In this document: positions 19,055 to 19,439 of the stretch, piece by piece
Numbering within the stretch: position 1 is the first letter of the stretch
Layout: each line of letters starts with the position of its first letter
Assembly: GCA_050998755.1 (NCBI GenBank)
Contig: JBPCPW010000041.1
Location: 1-19,439 of the forward strand
Direction of reading: 5' to 3'
DNA from: JAXDLW01 sp050998755
GTDB taxonomy: Bacteria; Chloroflexota; Dormibacteria; DASZGP01
Length of the DNA: 19,439 bases
Notes under the pieces: model-generated
Database searches by the model: none
Seen by the model: only the letters and a program-made list of their open reading frames with translations
What the model was told of the DNA's origin: nothing
Position numbers and translations under genes: made by a program

Positions 19055-19439
19055 GTGCAGCTGGGAGTCGATATCGTCCCGGTCGCGCGGATCGCGGCGG
19101 CGATCGAGAAACACGGGGACCGCTTCCTGAAGCGCATCTACACCCCCGGTGAGCTGGCGTATGCCCGGGGCAGCGCCGAGAAGCTGGCCGGCCGCTGGGC
19201 GGCGAAGGAGGCGGTGCTCAAGGCCCTGGGTGGTCGCGGCCGATTCCCCCGTATGTCGCTGGTCGAGGTGCTTCCCAACCGTCGCGGCGCCCCCACGGTG
19301 ACCCTCACCCGCGAACCCACGCCAGAGATCGCGGTGAGCATCACCCACGACGGCGGCCTGGGGGTGGCCATCGCCGCGGCCGTTGCAGGAACCACCAGAA
19401 AGCCACAGCCCAGAATCCCCGCCAAACCCCGCCTGCCCG
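19055..19439 (+). CDS. acpS: Holo-[acyl-carrier-protein] synthase (3' end outside window)
   Basis: AcpS transfers 4'-phosphopantetheine from CoA to a Ser of acyl carrier protein. The GTG at 19055 gives MQLGVDIVPVARI, with the Mg-binding Asp at residue 6. GRWAAKEAVLKALG follows and contains the conserved K-E pair at 51-52, and VSITHD follows at 94-99. The frame runs without stop to the window end (128 codons), about the full family length, with a Pro/Lys/Arg-rich end. A downstream stop or a fusion cannot be seen. It starts 13 bp after glmS; a glmS-acpS order is also familiar from Actinobacteria. Confidence 0.9.
   Translation, partial: MQLGVDIVPVARIAAAIEKHGDRFLKRIYTPGELAYARGSAEKLAGRWAAKEAVLKALGGRGRFPRMSLVEVLPNRRGAPTVTLTREPTPEIAVSITHDGGLGVAIAAAVAGTTRKPQPRIPAKPRLP

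Noticed and set aside
1..19439. A hidden defence, mobile or secondary-metabolite system
   Set aside because: Every sizeable plus-strand frame is a recognised core gene. I found no transposase, integrase, CRISPR repeats, tRNA or rRNA.

Overview
The window is one continuous, plus-strand, high-GC stretch of bacterial housekeeping DNA. It holds the end of the S10 ribosomal-protein cluster, the whole spc and alpha clusters, and the genes that follow them. Gene order is rpsC (3' end)-rplP-rpmC-rpsQ-rplN-rplX-rplE-rpsN-rpsH-rplF-rplR-rpsE-rpmD-rplO-secY-adk-map-infA-rpmJ-rpsM-rpsK-rpsD-rpoA-rplQ-truA-rplM-rpsI-argF-cdaA-cdaR-glmS-acpS (3' part beyond the window). No gene is supported on the minus strand. 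Overlapping starts and stops are common, and GTG and TTG starts are frequent.

The organism looks like a high-GC member of the Terrabacteria. The evidence is zinc-binding forms of S14, S4, L24 and L36, the rplQ-truA-rplM-rpsI order, a cdaA-cdaR pair, and long Ala/Pro/Glu-rich tails on several ribosomal proteins. A Chloroflexota or Dormibacterota-like lineage, or a deep Actinobacteria relative, would fit. This is inference; nothing in the window fixes the phylum.

Region 1 (1-8886) is a tightly packed unit of ribosomal genes ending in secY, adk and map, with gaps of 0-9 bp or short overlaps. A good sigma70-type promoter (TTGAGT-17-TATACT) then precedes infA, so the infA-rpmJ segment can probably be transcribed independently. 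Region 2 (8956-14041) carries infA, rpmJ, the alpha genes with rpoA, then truA, rplM and rpsI. Region 3 (14297-end) carries argF, a c-di-AMP synthase with its YbbR partner, glmS and acpS. This part links arginine synthesis, c-di-AMP signalling, hexosamine supply for the cell wall and activation of acyl carrier protein.

The most unusual signal is noncoding. The three longest gaps (after rpmJ, rplQ and rpsI) each contain a copy of one structured element in the same orientation. Each copy has a GC-rich hairpin whose stem sequence differs between copies, then a CGTAC/GTACG palindrome. In two copies related 7-mers flank that palindrome on both sides, and conserved tails follow. A fragment of the same element lies just upstream of argF. 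Other points of interest are TANNNT hexamers placed 6-7 nt before the argF and glmS starts (possible leaderless transcripts), the absence of glmM from a cdaA-cdaR-glmS neighbourhood, and unusual residues in the Adk lid and the GlmS isomerase signatures. I see no defence system, mobile gene, CRISPR array, tRNA or rRNA.
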